Part shown: in pieces, positions 1 through 7,749 of the stretch | Position numbering within the stretch: the stretch's first letter is position 1 | Layout of the letters: the number at the start of each line of letters is the position of its first letter | Assembly (NCBI RefSeq): GCF_029854195.1 | Contig: NZ_CP122960.1 | Location: 1,804,001 to 1,868,000 of the forward strand | Direction: 5' to 3' | Length of the DNA stretch: 64,000 nt | Source of the DNA: Amylibacter sp. IMCC11727 | Lineage (GTDB): Bacteria; Pseudomonadota; Alphaproteobacteria; Rhodobacterales; Rhodobacteraceae | The notes under the pieces: generated by a model | Databases searched by the model: none | Told to the model about the DNA's origin: nothing | The model's input: only the letters and a program-made list of their open reading frames with translations | Position numbers and translations under genes: made by a program

Positions 1-93
1 TTGCTCTGTGAAGAGCACGTTGTCCGAGGCGGGTTGCCCCACAAACACCTGATAGGTGGCCACAGGATACGGAAACTGAAAAAGGTCGAACAG

Positions 94-783
94 ATGTTCG
101 CAGTCGTTAAAACTGGTGGCAAACAGTACAAAGTTGCCTCTGGCGAAGTGCTCAAGATCGAAAAGATCGCAGGCGAAGCCGGTGAAACAGTCCAATTCAA
201 CGAAGTTCTGATGCTCGGTGGTGACAAAACCACTGTGGGCACGCCAACTGTTGCTGGTGCCGGCGTTCAAGCCGAAATCCTTGAGCAGGGCAAAGGTCCT
301 AAGGTCATCAACTACGTGAAGCGTCGTCGTAAGCACTCTTCTCAGCGTAAAAAAGGCCACCGTCAGCAACTGACAGTTGTTCGTATCACGGATATTCTGG
401 CCTCTGGCGCAGACAAGTCTGGTGTTATGGCCGCTGTAAACGGTGCTGGTTTTGTTGCTGCCGCTGGCGCAGCAGGTGCTGCAGCTGCAGCCCCTAAGAA
501 AGCCAAAGCTGAAAAGAAAGCGCCTGCCAAAGCCGCAGCGCCGAAAAAAGCCAAAGCTGAAACAGCCGCACCAGCTGCCGCTGGCGCAGATGATTTGAAA
601 GAATTGTCAGGTGTTGGTCCAGCTCTTGAAAAGAAATTGCACGCAGCAGGCGTGACAACTTTCGCACAAATCGCCGCTTGGGGCGAAGCTGACATCGCAG
701 AATTCGATGAAAAGCTGTCGTTTAAGGGTCGCATTGAGCGCGAAGGTTGGGTAGACCAAGCCAAAGCATTGGCTAAAGGCTAA
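94..783 (+). CDS. rplU: 50S ribosomal protein L21 with C-terminal helix-hairpin-helix extension
   Basis: L21 binds 23S rRNA in the large ribosomal subunit. The ATG at 94 begins the canonical L21 N-terminus (MFAVVKTGGKQYKV), with AAGG about 8 nt upstream; the open frame extends to position 1 but the extra residues do not look like L21. Residues 1-102 are the L21 domain. Residues about 103-165 are an Ala/Lys/Pro-rich linker, and residues 166-229 form a compact domain beginning DDLKELSGVGPALEKKL, typical of a helix-hairpin-helix fold. At 229 residues it is about twice the usual L21 length (about 100). The same kind of tail domain occurs at the end of some alphaproteobacterial NuoE proteins (recalled from the family). 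It precedes rpmA by 11 nt, the universal L21-L27 operon. Confidence 0.97.
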   Translation: MFAVVKTGGKQYKVASGEVLKIEKIAGEAGETVQFNEVLMLGGDKTTVGTPTVAGAGVQAEILEQGKGPKVINYVKRRRKHSSQRKKGHRQQLTVVRITDILASGADKSGVMAAVNGAGFVAAAGAAGAAAAAPKKAKAEKKAPAKAAAPKKAKAETAAPAAAGADDLKELSGVGPALEKKLHAAGVTTFAQIAAWGEADIAEFDEKLSFKGRIEREGWVDQAKALAKG

Positions 784-794
784 GGAGAGAACTC

Positions 795-1064
795 ATGGCA
801 CATAAAAAAGCAGGCGGTTCATCCCGTAACGGTCGCGACTCCGCAGGACGTCGCCTCGGCATCAAAAAATACGGCGGCGAAGCTGTCATCCCAGGCAACA
901 TCATCGCGCGTCAGCGCGGCAACAAGTGGTGGCCAGGTGAAGGTGTAGGTCAAGGTAAAGACCACACAATCTTCGCAACAGTTGAAGGCGCAGTGTCGTT
1001 CCGCAAGGGCTTCAAAAACCGCACGTTCATTTCTGTTCTGCCAGTGGCTGAGGCCGCTGAATAA
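795..1064 (+). CDS. rpmA: 50S ribosomal protein L27
   Basis: L27 lies near the peptidyl transferase centre of the 50S subunit. The 89-residue protein has the family N-terminus MAHKKAGGSSRNGRDS followed by RRLGIKKYGG, and the normal length. AAGGAGAG lies about 6 nt before the ATG. It is cotranscribed with rplU (11-nt gap) and followed by a strong hairpin terminator, so the two genes form a closed operon. Confidence 0.99.
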   Translation: MAHKKAGGSSRNGRDSAGRRLGIKKYGGEAVIPGNIIARQRGNKWWPGEGVGQGKDHTIFATVEGAVSFRKGFKNRTFISVLPVAEAAE

Positions 1065-1092
1065 CCGATACCTACATCGGAACGCAAAGTTC

Positions 1093-1125
1093 AAAAGGGT
1101 CGGTTGAAAAACCGGCCCTTTTTCG
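1093..1125 (+). terminator. Rho-independent terminator after rplU-rpmA
   Basis: An inverted repeat of the form AAAAGGGTCGGT / ACCGGCCCTTTT (one G-T pair) around a short A-rich loop ends in a T run. It begins 28 nt after the rpmA stop. Confidence 0.9.
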
Positions 1126-1170
1126 TTTGGGCGTTCTATTTCATCCAACCAATCAAGCAAGGAGGGGATG

Positions 1171-1734
1171 ATGACTGCAATGACGTTAAGACCTCGCCTT
1201 GTTGGGGAACGGGTTGTCCTGCGGGCTCCAATCGAAAGCGATGTAGATGATCGTCTGGCCTTGGGCCGTGATCCTGAGATCGTAAAAATGTTTGGTGGCG
1301 ATCCGATCAATATTGCTCCGTTAACACGTCAGATGGCGCAGAACTGGGTCAACGATCAAATAGACCTTGAAACCGCTTGGATAATCGAAATTGCGGGCCG
1401 TTGTGTGGGGGACATTCGCCTGCATTCTGTAAACCAAATAGATGCGCGGGCGGTTTTAGGATTGGGAATTCTGGACCCAACACTGTTGGGGCAGGGGTAT
1501 GGAACCGAGGCCATTACACTATTGCTTCAACACGCTTTCGGCGCTTTGGGTCTTCACCGCGTGTCTTTGCGGGTTATCGAATTTAATTCACGCGCCATTG
1601 CGGCCTACAAAAAGGTAGGTTTCAAAGAAGAAGGGCGTGAACGTCAAGCGGCGTTGGTCCAAGGGGAGCGGTATGATGATTTGATCATGGGAGTGCTTGC
1701 CCATGAATTCCATTCGCTTGAGGCTCAATCATGA
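1171..1734 (+). CDS. GNAT family N-acetyltransferase (RimJ/RimL-like)
   Basis: Predicted acetyl-CoA-dependent N-acetyltransferase of the RimJ/RimL (Acetyltransf_3) type. The N-terminal LRPRLVGERVVLRAP motif, the central GLGILDPTLLGQGYGTEA block (acetyl-CoA pyrophosphate loop) and the C-terminal NSRAIAAYKKVGFKEEGRER block are the family signatures. Consecutive ATGs lie at 1168 and 1171; GGAGG at 1161-1165 is better spaced for 1171 (187 residues). The stop overlaps the next ATG (ATGA), indicating translational coupling to the LysE-type exporter. The substrate cannot be read from sequence; a small amine or a protein N-terminus are both possible. Confidence 0.9.
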   Translation: MTAMTLRPRLVGERVVLRAPIESDVDDRLALGRDPEIVKMFGGDPINIAPLTRQMAQNWVNDQIDLETAWIIEIAGRCVGDIRLHSVNQIDARAVLGLGILDPTLLGQGYGTEAITLLLQHAFGALGLHRVSLRVIEFNSRAIAAYKKVGFKEEGRERQAALVQGERYDDLIMGVLAHEFHSLEAQS

Positions 1735-2333
1735 TCGCATTTGGTCCTCTGTTGATCTTCTTCGCCTCCCAAGTGGGCACACCTGGACCTGCAAACATGG
1801 CTCTCATGGCGACAGGTGCGCGGTTTGGGTTGCGGCCCGCGCTGCCTTTTGTGGCGGGCGTGGCTGTTGGCAAGCAATTCATCATCTGGCCCATTGGGTT
1901 TGGTTTGATGGGAGTGCTGAGCGCGTATCCTTTGATCTTTACCACGCTGAAATTCGCTTCTGCGGCATACATCATTTATTTGGCGTGGAAGGTGGCGAAC
2001 TTGCGGCTGAACACGGATGGTGCGGCTGAAACCGCCCCGGGGTATGCGGCGGGGCTTATTGTTCATCCGCTTAATCCAAAGGCTTGGGCGATGATCACAG
2101 CGGGCTTCACTAACTTTGTCCCGCTTGGCACGCCCACTTTGCAGGCTACGGCTGTAATCGCGGCTTGTTTATTTGCATGTCAACTGGTTCTGCACCCTTT
2201 GTGGTGTTGGGGTGGCGACAGATTGGCAGCCACTGTTGCAGGAAAACCTGCGGAACGGTGGCTGATGTGGGCCTTGGCGGCCCTGACGGTTTTAAGTGTT
2301 TTATTCGTTTTGTTTCAAGGAGGTGAAGCATGA
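1731..2333 (+). CDS. LysE/RhtB family amino acid exporter
   Basis: A 200-residue inner-membrane protein with about six hydrophobic segments. The N-terminal FASQVGTPGPANMALMATGARFG stretch carries the conserved PGP and G-R motifs of LysE/RhtB exporters, and HPLNPKAW in the middle is the second family signature. Length fits the family (about 200-210). The gene is coupled at both ends by ATGA-type overlaps to acetyltransferase genes, so the three are probably one operon, perhaps acting on related amino compounds (inference). The substrate is not predictable. Confidence 0.88.
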   Translation: MIAFGPLLIFFASQVGTPGPANMALMATGARFGLRPALPFVAGVAVGKQFIIWPIGFGLMGVLSAYPLIFTTLKFASAAYIIYLAWKVANLRLNTDGAAETAPGYAAGLIVHPLNPKAWAMITAGFTNFVPLGTPTLQATAVIAACLFACQLVLHPLWCWGGDRLAATVAGKPAERWLMWALAALTVLSVLFVLFQGGEA

Positions 2334-2872
2334 TGCAATCAGAAATTACAGGTCAATTGGTGATCCCAACGGCGCGTTTTTCCCTGCGCCCTGTCCGCAA
2401 CAGCGATGCGGGCATGATCAATCTGTTTGGCGAAGACAAACGGTTGGCGCGGATGACCACGCACATCCCGCATCCTTTGCCGCCGGGCGCAACAGAGGCG
2501 TTTTTGGATCGCGTTACCAAAGAAGACAGCGATGAAAAACTGTGGTCAATTGACGGCAGTGCCAGCGGAATGGGTGAATTGCTCGGCATGATTTCTTTGA
2601 AAAAAGTGACCGAAGATCAATCCGAAATCAGTTATTGGGTCGCGCCAAATCTGTGGAATTCAGGGTTGGCATCCGAGGCAGTTCAAGCGCTGATTTTGGC
2701 CAATCCTTTGGGGGATAAATCCATGGTGGCGAGCGTGTTTCAGGACAATCCTGCATCTGCCAAAATTGTCACAAACATGGGCTTTCAATTGATCGGCGAA
2801 AGCGAAGTGTTTTCTGTGGCACGCAATGGTATGGTGAATACATGGGATTACGTGCTGCGATTGCCAGAATAA
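2330..2872 (+). CDS. GNAT family N-acetyltransferase
   Basis: Acetyl-CoA-dependent acetyltransferase of the RimJ/RimL type: TARFSLRPVRNSDAGMI near the N-terminus, YWVAPNLWNSGLASEA as the acetyl-CoA loop, and DNPASAKIVTNMGFQLIGES as motif B. ATG codons lie at 2330 and 2333; AAGGAGGTG at 2317-2325 could serve either. The start overlaps the stop of the LysE-type gene. It is the second acetyltransferase in this three-gene run. Its substrate is unknown. Confidence 0.88.
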   Translation: MMQSEITGQLVIPTARFSLRPVRNSDAGMINLFGEDKRLARMTTHIPHPLPPGATEAFLDRVTKEDSDEKLWSIDGSASGMGELLGMISLKKVTEDQSEISYWVAPNLWNSGLASEAVQALILANPLGDKSMVASVFQDNPASAKIVTNMGFQLIGESEVFSVARNGMVNTWDYVLRLPE

Positions 2873-2943
2873 CCGAAAGCGCGGGTTGAGAAGACACGCC
2901 CCTTGCGGTATCGGTGGCCCAAGCCTGAACGAGAGCAAACCAC

Positions 2944-3975
2944 ATGAAATTCCTTGATCTTACCAGAGTACACGTAAAATCTGGCGCAGGTGGCAATGGC
3001 TGTGTGTCGTTCCGTCGTGCCGCGCACGAAGAATTCGGTGGCCCTGACGGGGGCAACGGCGGGCAGGGCGGTGACGTTTGGGCCGAAGCGGTTGAGGGGC
3101 TGAACACGCTGATTGATTTTCGCTATCAACAGCATTTCTTTGCTAAAAATGGTCGTCCGGGTATGGGCAAACAGCGATCTGGTAAAGATGGCGATGATGT
3201 TGTGCTCAAGGTTCCAGTGGGCACTGAAATCTTAGAGGAAGACGAAGACACCGTTGTGGCTGATCTGACCGAAGTGGGACAACGTGTTCTGCTCGCCAAA
3301 GGGGGGAACGGCGGCTTTGGGAATTTGCATTTCAAGTCTTCGACAAACCAAGCCCCCCGCCGCGCCAACCCAGGGCAACCATTGATCGAACGCACGATTT
3401 GGCTGCGCTTGAAATTGATCGCGGACGCGGGTTTGCTCGGTTTGCCAAATGCAGGGAAATCCACATTCTTGGCGGCCACATCCAACGCACGACCAAAAAT
3501 TGCGGATTACCCATTTACCACGCTGCATCCCAATTTGGGCGTTGTGGGCGTGGATAACACAGAATTTGTCATGGCCGATATTCCGGGCCTGATCGAAGGC
3601 GCGCACGAAGGGCGTGGCATTGGCGACCAGTTTTTGGGCCACGTAGAACGTTGCGCTGTCCTTTTGCACTTGATCGACGGCACAGCCGAAGATGTGGTTG
3701 CCGATTATCGCACCATTATCAACGAGCTGGAACAATACGGCGGCGAACTGGCGGATAAGCCACGCATTACGGCGCTCAACAAAATTGATGCGCTGGATGA
3801 CGTGGAACAAGCGGAAAAACACAACGCTTTAGAGGTGGCATCTGGGGGAACCGTGCATCAAATCTCTGGTGTCGCGCGGGATGGGCTCACAAATGTGCTG
3901 CGGGCCTTGCGCTCTGAAATCGACAGCCGCAACACGGCGGAGGAGGAGACGGAGGACACTGGATGGCGTCCATAA
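2944..3975 (+). CDS. obgE: Obg family GTPase ObgE/CgtA
   Basis: Essential ribosome-associated GTPase acting in 50S assembly and growth control. The Gly-rich N-terminal Obg fold (GAGGNGCVSFRR, GGPDGGNGGQGGDV) is followed by a G domain with G1 GLPNAGKST near residues 166-174, G3 DIPGL near 213 and G4 NKID near 279. The 343-residue length fits the short alphaproteobacterial form without a C-terminal OCT domain. It lies downstream of rplU-rpmA, the common L21-L27-Obg arrangement, although three transport and acetyltransferase genes intervene here. Its last 13 nt overlap proB. Confidence 0.97.
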   Translation: MKFLDLTRVHVKSGAGGNGCVSFRRAAHEEFGGPDGGNGGQGGDVWAEAVEGLNTLIDFRYQQHFFAKNGRPGMGKQRSGKDGDDVVLKVPVGTEILEEDEDTVVADLTEVGQRVLLAKGGNGGFGNLHFKSSTNQAPRRANPGQPLIERTIWLRLKLIADAGLLGLPNAGKSTFLAATSNARPKIADYPFTTLHPNLGVVGVDNTEFVMADIPGLIEGAHEGRGIGDQFLGHVERCAVLLHLIDGTAEDVVADYRTIINELEQYGGELADKPRITALNKIDALDDVEQAEKHNALEVASGGTVHQISGVARDGLTNVLRALRSEIDSRNTAEEETEDTGWRP

Positions 3976-5081
3976 TCAATCCTCTGACCAGTGCCAAACG
4001 GATCGTTGTTAAGATCGGGTCTGCGTTGCTGGTGGACGCGGCCACCGGGGCGTTGCGGATTGATTGGCTGACCTCACTGGCCGCTGATATTGCCGAACAA
4101 AAGAAACGGGGCCGCGATATTTTGGTTGTCAGCTCGGGCTCTATCGCGCTTGGTCGGCGGGTCTTGGGATTGCCTGATGGGGAGCTATCGCTTGACCAAT
4201 CACAGGCAGCAGCAGCCGTAGGGCAAATCCGTCTGGCCCGCGCCTATGAAGAAGTCCTCGCGCCACACAACATTAAAACCGCACAAGTTCTGCTTACGCT
4301 GGATGACAGTGCGGATCGAAGACGGTACCTCAATTCTCGCGCCACATTTGGGGCATTGTTGACCTATGGTGTTGTGCCGATTGTGAATGAAAACGATACG
4401 GTGGCCACAGATGAAATTCGGTTTGGCGACAATGACAGATTGGCCGCACAGGTGGCCTCTATGTCGGGCGCGGATATTTTGGTTTTGCTGTCCGATGTGG
4501 ATGGGTTTTATTCGGCCAATCCAAAAACCGATCCATCGGCGGTTAAATTTGATCTCATCACCGAAATCACGCCCGAAATGGATGACATGGCTGGGGATGC
4601 AGGCACTGCAGCGGCCAAAGGTGGCATGAAGACAAAGCTGATGGCGGCAAAAACGGCGATGCAGGCGGGCTGTGCCATGGCTATCGTGGAAGGGGACCAA
4701 ATGAACCCCCTACAAACCTTGGAAACAGGCGGTAGCGCCAGCTGGTTCCTCGCCGCAACCAACCCCAAGGCTGCGCGCAAACAGTGGATTTCTGGCATGA
4801 AATCCAAAGGCATTCTTGTGGTGGATGAAGGGGCCGCGCGAGCCTTATCAACAGGGAATTCGCTGCTGCCCGCTGGGGTGCGCAGCGTACATGGCCAATT
4901 CCAGCGTGGGGATTTGGTGTCTGTGGCTGGGCCTGACGGAAACGAATGTGCCAAAGGGCTTGTTGGGTATTCGTCAGATGAAACATCGGCCATTGCAGGC
5001 CGTCAAAGCAATGAAATCGCCGAGATTTTGGGCTATGCGGGGCGGGCTGCGCTGGTCCATCGCGATGATATGGTGAGTTAA
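3963..5081 (+). CDS. proB: Glutamate 5-kinase
   Basis: Catalyses ATP-dependent phosphorylation of glutamate to glutamyl 5-phosphate, the first step of proline synthesis, in the cytoplasm. The amino acid kinase domain shows VVKIGSALL near the N-terminus, VVSSGSIALG, VNENDTVAT and GTAAAKGGMKTKLMAA. The C-terminal part (about residue 277 onward) is a PUA domain, giving the full 372-residue length. It overlaps the end of obgE and is 12 nt before proA, so proline synthesis genes are cotranscribed with obgE. Confidence 0.97.
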   Translation: MASIINPLTSAKRIVVKIGSALLVDAATGALRIDWLTSLAADIAEQKKRGRDILVVSSGSIALGRRVLGLPDGELSLDQSQAAAAVGQIRLARAYEEVLAPHNIKTAQVLLTLDDSADRRRYLNSRATFGALLTYGVVPIVNENDTVATDEIRFGDNDRLAAQVASMSGADILVLLSDVDGFYSANPKTDPSAVKFDLITEITPEMDDMAGDAGTAAAKGGMKTKLMAAKTAMQAGCAMAIVEGDQMNPLQTLETGGSASWFLAATNPKAARKQWISGMKSKGILVVDEGAARALSTGNSLLPAGVRSVHGQFQRGDLVSVAGPDGNECAKGLVGYSSDETSAIAGRQSNEIAEILGYAGRAALVHRDDMVS

Positions 5082-5093
5082 GGAAAATTAAGC

Positions 5094-6350
5094 ATGACAA
5101 CAATTGCTGCTTTGATGAAAAACATCGGCGTTACCGCAAAACAGGCAAGCGCTGAACTTGCCTATGCCAGTGCGGCGCAAAAGCAGGACGCTTTGATTGG
5201 CGCTGCAGATGCGATTGAAGCGCGCACAGATGACATTATCAAAGCCAATCTTCTTGATCTTGATTACGGGACGGAAAAGGGGCTGTCCCCTGCGATGATG
5301 GATCGCCTGATGCTGAACAAAGAGCGCATTTTGTCTATGGCGGACGGCCTGCGTGCTGTGGCAAACCAAGCCGACCCTGTTGGCAGTGTCATGGCCGATT
5401 GGACGCAGCCGTCTGGCTTGCACATTCAGCGGGTCCGCACACCATTGGGCGTGATTGGTGTTATCTATGAAAGTCGTCCCAACGTGACGGCGGATGCGGG
5501 TGCATTGTGCCTAAAAGCGGGCAATGCGGCCATTCTGCGCGGTGGCTCTGAGAGTTTTCATTCCTCTGGTCTTATCCATGAATGTCTGGTGCAAGGGTTG
5601 GGTGACGCGGGCCTGCCAGAAGGGGCCATCCAACTGGTTCCAACCCGTGATCGCGAAGCCGTGGGCGCAATGCTGACCATGACTGATTACATCGACGTAA
5701 TTGTTCCGCGTGGGGGCAAAGGGCTCGTGGGGCGTGTGCAATCGGATGCGCGCGTTCCTGTGTTTGCCCATCTCGAAGGGATTTGCCACATCTATGTGGA
5801 TGCCAGCGCGGATCTGGAAAAGACCAAAGCGGTGGTGATGAACGCCAAAACGCGGCGCACGGGAATTTGCGGCTCTGCCGAATGCCTTTTGGTGGACAAA
5901 GCCTTTTTCGAAACCCATGGCGCACCTTTTGTGAATGAATTGCTCGGTGCAGGGGTCGAAGTCCGCGGCGATGCAGATATCCAAAGCATCAACGGCGTGA
6001 TTGCAGCGCAAGCGGATGATTTTGGTCGCGAGTTTCTTGATATGATTATTGCCGCGCGGGTTGTTGATGGGGTGACGGGCGCGATTGCCCACATTCAGGA
6101 ATATGGCTCTAACCACACGGATTGCATCATGGCCGAAGACGCTGCTGCCGTTGACATGTTCTTTGCGCGGTTGGACAGCGCGATCTTGATGCACAACGCC
6201 TCAACGCAATTTGCGGATGGTGGTGAGTTTGGCATGGGTGCGGAAATCGGCATTGCTACGGGTAAAATGCACGCACGTGGCCCCGTGGGGGCAGAACAGC
6301 TCACCAGTTTCAAATACCTTGTGCGTGGCAACGGAACCGTCCGTTCATGA
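5094..6350 (+). CDS. proA: Gamma-glutamyl phosphate reductase
   Basis: NADPH-dependent reduction of glutamyl 5-phosphate to glutamate 5-semialdehyde, the second step of proline synthesis. The 418-residue protein has the aldehyde dehydrogenase-type fold with VIYESRPNVTADA, VPRGGKGL and the catalytic cysteine at residue 259 in GICGSAECLL; it ends with ARGPVGAEQLTSFKY. It directly follows proB and its stop overlaps the start of a GNAT gene. No proC is present in the window. Confidence 0.98.
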   Translation: MTTIAALMKNIGVTAKQASAELAYASAAQKQDALIGAADAIEARTDDIIKANLLDLDYGTEKGLSPAMMDRLMLNKERILSMADGLRAVANQADPVGSVMADWTQPSGLHIQRVRTPLGVIGVIYESRPNVTADAGALCLKAGNAAILRGGSESFHSSGLIHECLVQGLGDAGLPEGAIQLVPTRDREAVGAMLTMTDYIDVIVPRGGKGLVGRVQSDARVPVFAHLEGICHIYVDASADLEKTKAVVMNAKTRRTGICGSAECLLVDKAFFETHGAPFVNELLGAGVEVRGDADIQSINGVIAAQADDFGREFLDMIIAARVVDGVTGAIAHIQEYGSNHTDCIMAEDAAAVDMFFARLDSAILMHNASTQFADGGEFGMGAEIGIATGKMHARGPVGAEQLTSFKYLVRGNGTVRS

Positions 6351-6805
6351 GCATATCCCTGCGCCCAGCGGTGGTGGCCGATTGTGCCGCGCTGAGCGAT
6401 GTGGTGTTTCGTTCAAAGCAGTCGAATGGTTATGACGATGCTTTTATGGACGCCTGCCGCGCAGAGCTAACCATTACTGCGCGGACCCTGGCACAGACGC
6501 AGCTATGGGTGGCCGAAGACAATGGCGTTTTGCTCGGTTGTGCTGCTCTTGATACGCAACCGAACAATCGCGGCGAAGTTTCCTTGTTCTTTGTCGATCC
6601 AAACGTACAGGGGCGGGGCGTCGGGCGTATGTTGTGGAGTACGATTTTTCGGTTAGCCCATCAAAGCGGATTTAAAACGCTTGAACTGAGCGCGGACCCA
6701 AATGCAGTTGGGTTTTATGCCAAACAAGGTTTCGTAGAAATTGGCAGCACACCGTCTGGTTCTATCAAAGGGCGCCGCCTGCCCAAAATGCAGCTGACCC
6801 TCTGA
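6347..6805 (+). CDS. GNAT family N-acetyltransferase
   Basis: A 152-residue Acetyltransf_1-type protein. FFVDPNVQGRGVGRMLW is the acetyl-CoA-binding loop and ADPNAVGFYAKQGFVEIG the C-terminal motif B. The start codon overlaps the proA stop (ATGA), so it is the last gene of the obgE-proBA unit and is followed by a hairpin terminator. The substrate is unknown. Confidence 0.88.
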   Translation: MSISLRPAVVADCAALSDVVFRSKQSNGYDDAFMDACRAELTITARTLAQTQLWVAEDNGVLLGCAALDTQPNNRGEVSLFFVDPNVQGRGVGRMLWSTIFRLAHQSGFKTLELSADPNAVGFYAKQGFVEIGSTPSGSIKGRRLPKMQLTL

Positions 6806-6817
6806 CAATAAGGCAAA

Positions 6818-6851
6818 AGAAAACCCGCCGAAGCGGGTTATTTCTGTTTTT
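6818..6851. terminator. Bidirectional terminator between the proA-acetyltransferase unit and the YcbK-like gene
   Basis: AACCCGC / GCGGGTT (6822-6839) with a CGAA tetraloop, A-rich on the left and T-rich on the right, between convergent genes. It can serve both strands. Confidence 0.85.
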
Positions 6852-6860
6852 GATGTCGGC

Positions 6861-7433
6861 TTAACCGCGCCAAGTGCGAACAGGGCCGCAATCAAAGTGG
6901 ACAAAGTTGGACCCGTGGTAGCGCCCAACGCCACCGGAGCGGCAGGAAATGCCAGCTTTGGCGATTTGGCTTACAGAACGGGAGCCCAAACGCAAATCAG
7001 CGGCCATACCCTTCACGTGATAGCTTTGCTTTGCCACACCGCGGGATTTAGACCGCAGCATGTTATTTGTGCGGGATGTGCGGTAACCGGACAGAACCAA
7101 GAAGGGCTCTTCCGTGTCGAGCAGGTTCAGCGCAGCGGCCATCAGGTCGATATTGCGGCGATCCATGTTGCGCGTGGAGTTTTGACGCCAATCACGCATG
7201 AAATAGTTAATCTCTTCCAAGGCAGGTTTGATGTACTGGCCTTCGACCCAGTAGATCGTGTTGAGCGATTCACCTGTACGTTGGTTGCGCAGATTTACCT
7301 TGCGGATATTGCCTGCGCCTTTCAGGTAGCCTGCTGCATTCGCATAGTACGGTGTTGCCGAAACCATGGTGATACCTGCAAAGGCACCGAGAAGCTTACG
7401 CCGTGAAATAAGGTCGTTGGTTTTGCCAGTCAT
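6861..7433 (-). CDS. YcbK/DUF882 family Tat-exported peptidoglycan peptidase (M15-like)
   Basis: A 190-residue protein with an N-terminal Tat-type signal (RRKLLGAFAG, then a hydrophobic stretch ending near ANAA), so it probably acts in the periplasm. The mature part has SGYRTSRTN, SYHVKGMAADLRL and YHGSNFVHFDCG, the His/Asp pattern of zinc-binding DUF882/peptidase M15 domains that cleave peptidoglycan crosslinks. It is divergent from an L,D-transpeptidase gene, a frequent neighbour of this family (recalled). Exact bond specificity is inferred only. Confidence 0.9.
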   Translation of the reverse strand: MTGKTNDLISRRKLLGAFAGITMVSATPYYANAAGYLKGAGNIRKVNLRNQRTGESLNTIYWVEGQYIKPALEEINYFMRDWRQNSTRNMDRRNIDLMAAALNLLDTEEPFLVLSGYRTSRTNNMLRSKSRGVAKQSYHVKGMAADLRLGSRSVSQIAKAGISCRSGGVGRYHGSNFVHFDCGPVRTWRG

Positions 7434-7749
7434 AGTCTACTGTCTCGTCTTTTTGTCCACGATTCCCGCGGATCTTTTAGTGTCCCGATCACAAAAGTTG
7501 ACGCTTTATTACACAGACCGATTCGTGAACCAAGCATTCTGTTTCGAGATAAGCGTTTTTTTGCTTATTTCCTGTGCTCTTAGGTCTTTTTCGCCAACGA
7601 GTGATTTTGATCACATTTTGTTCTGCTCTAGTGACGTCAATAAACCTCAAATTTGGCAAAACTTTGCCGAAAACGTGATTGGACTATGTTTTTTAGGCAT
7701 TGTCTAACCTATGTAGGGTCCAACAGACAAAGTGGTATCGAGGGGAACA
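7434..7749. promoter_or_regulatory. Divergent intergenic region between the YcbK-like peptidase and L,D-transpeptidase genes
   Basis: A 316-nt AT-rich stretch without a convincing gene that should hold the promoters of both peptidoglycan genes. It contains a CRP/FNR-like inverted repeat (separate entry) and a second inverted repeat GGCAAA-AC-TTTGCC at 7655-7668. No clear -35/-10 pair was assigned. Confidence 0.6.
7600..7615. promoter_or_regulatory. CRP/FNR-family-like operator
   Basis: AGTGA-TTTTGA-TCACA matches nine of ten bases of the CRP consensus half-sites TGTGA-N6-TCACA. It also reads as GTGAT-TTTG-ATCAC, close to an FNR-type site. It lies 134 nt before the transpeptidase start and 166 nt before the YcbK-like gene. 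Which regulator binds, if any, is inference. Confidence 0.45.

Noticed and set aside
1..93. Upstream extension of L21 and a small hairpin GCTCT-GTGA-AGAGC at 3-16
   Set aside because: The extra residues do not match L21 and the ATG at 94 fits the family. The hairpin is short and too close to the window edge to be judged as a leader.
5511..6194. 227-codon minus-strand frame antisense to proA
   Set aside because: proA is unambiguous here and no ribosome binding site or motif supports the antisense frame.
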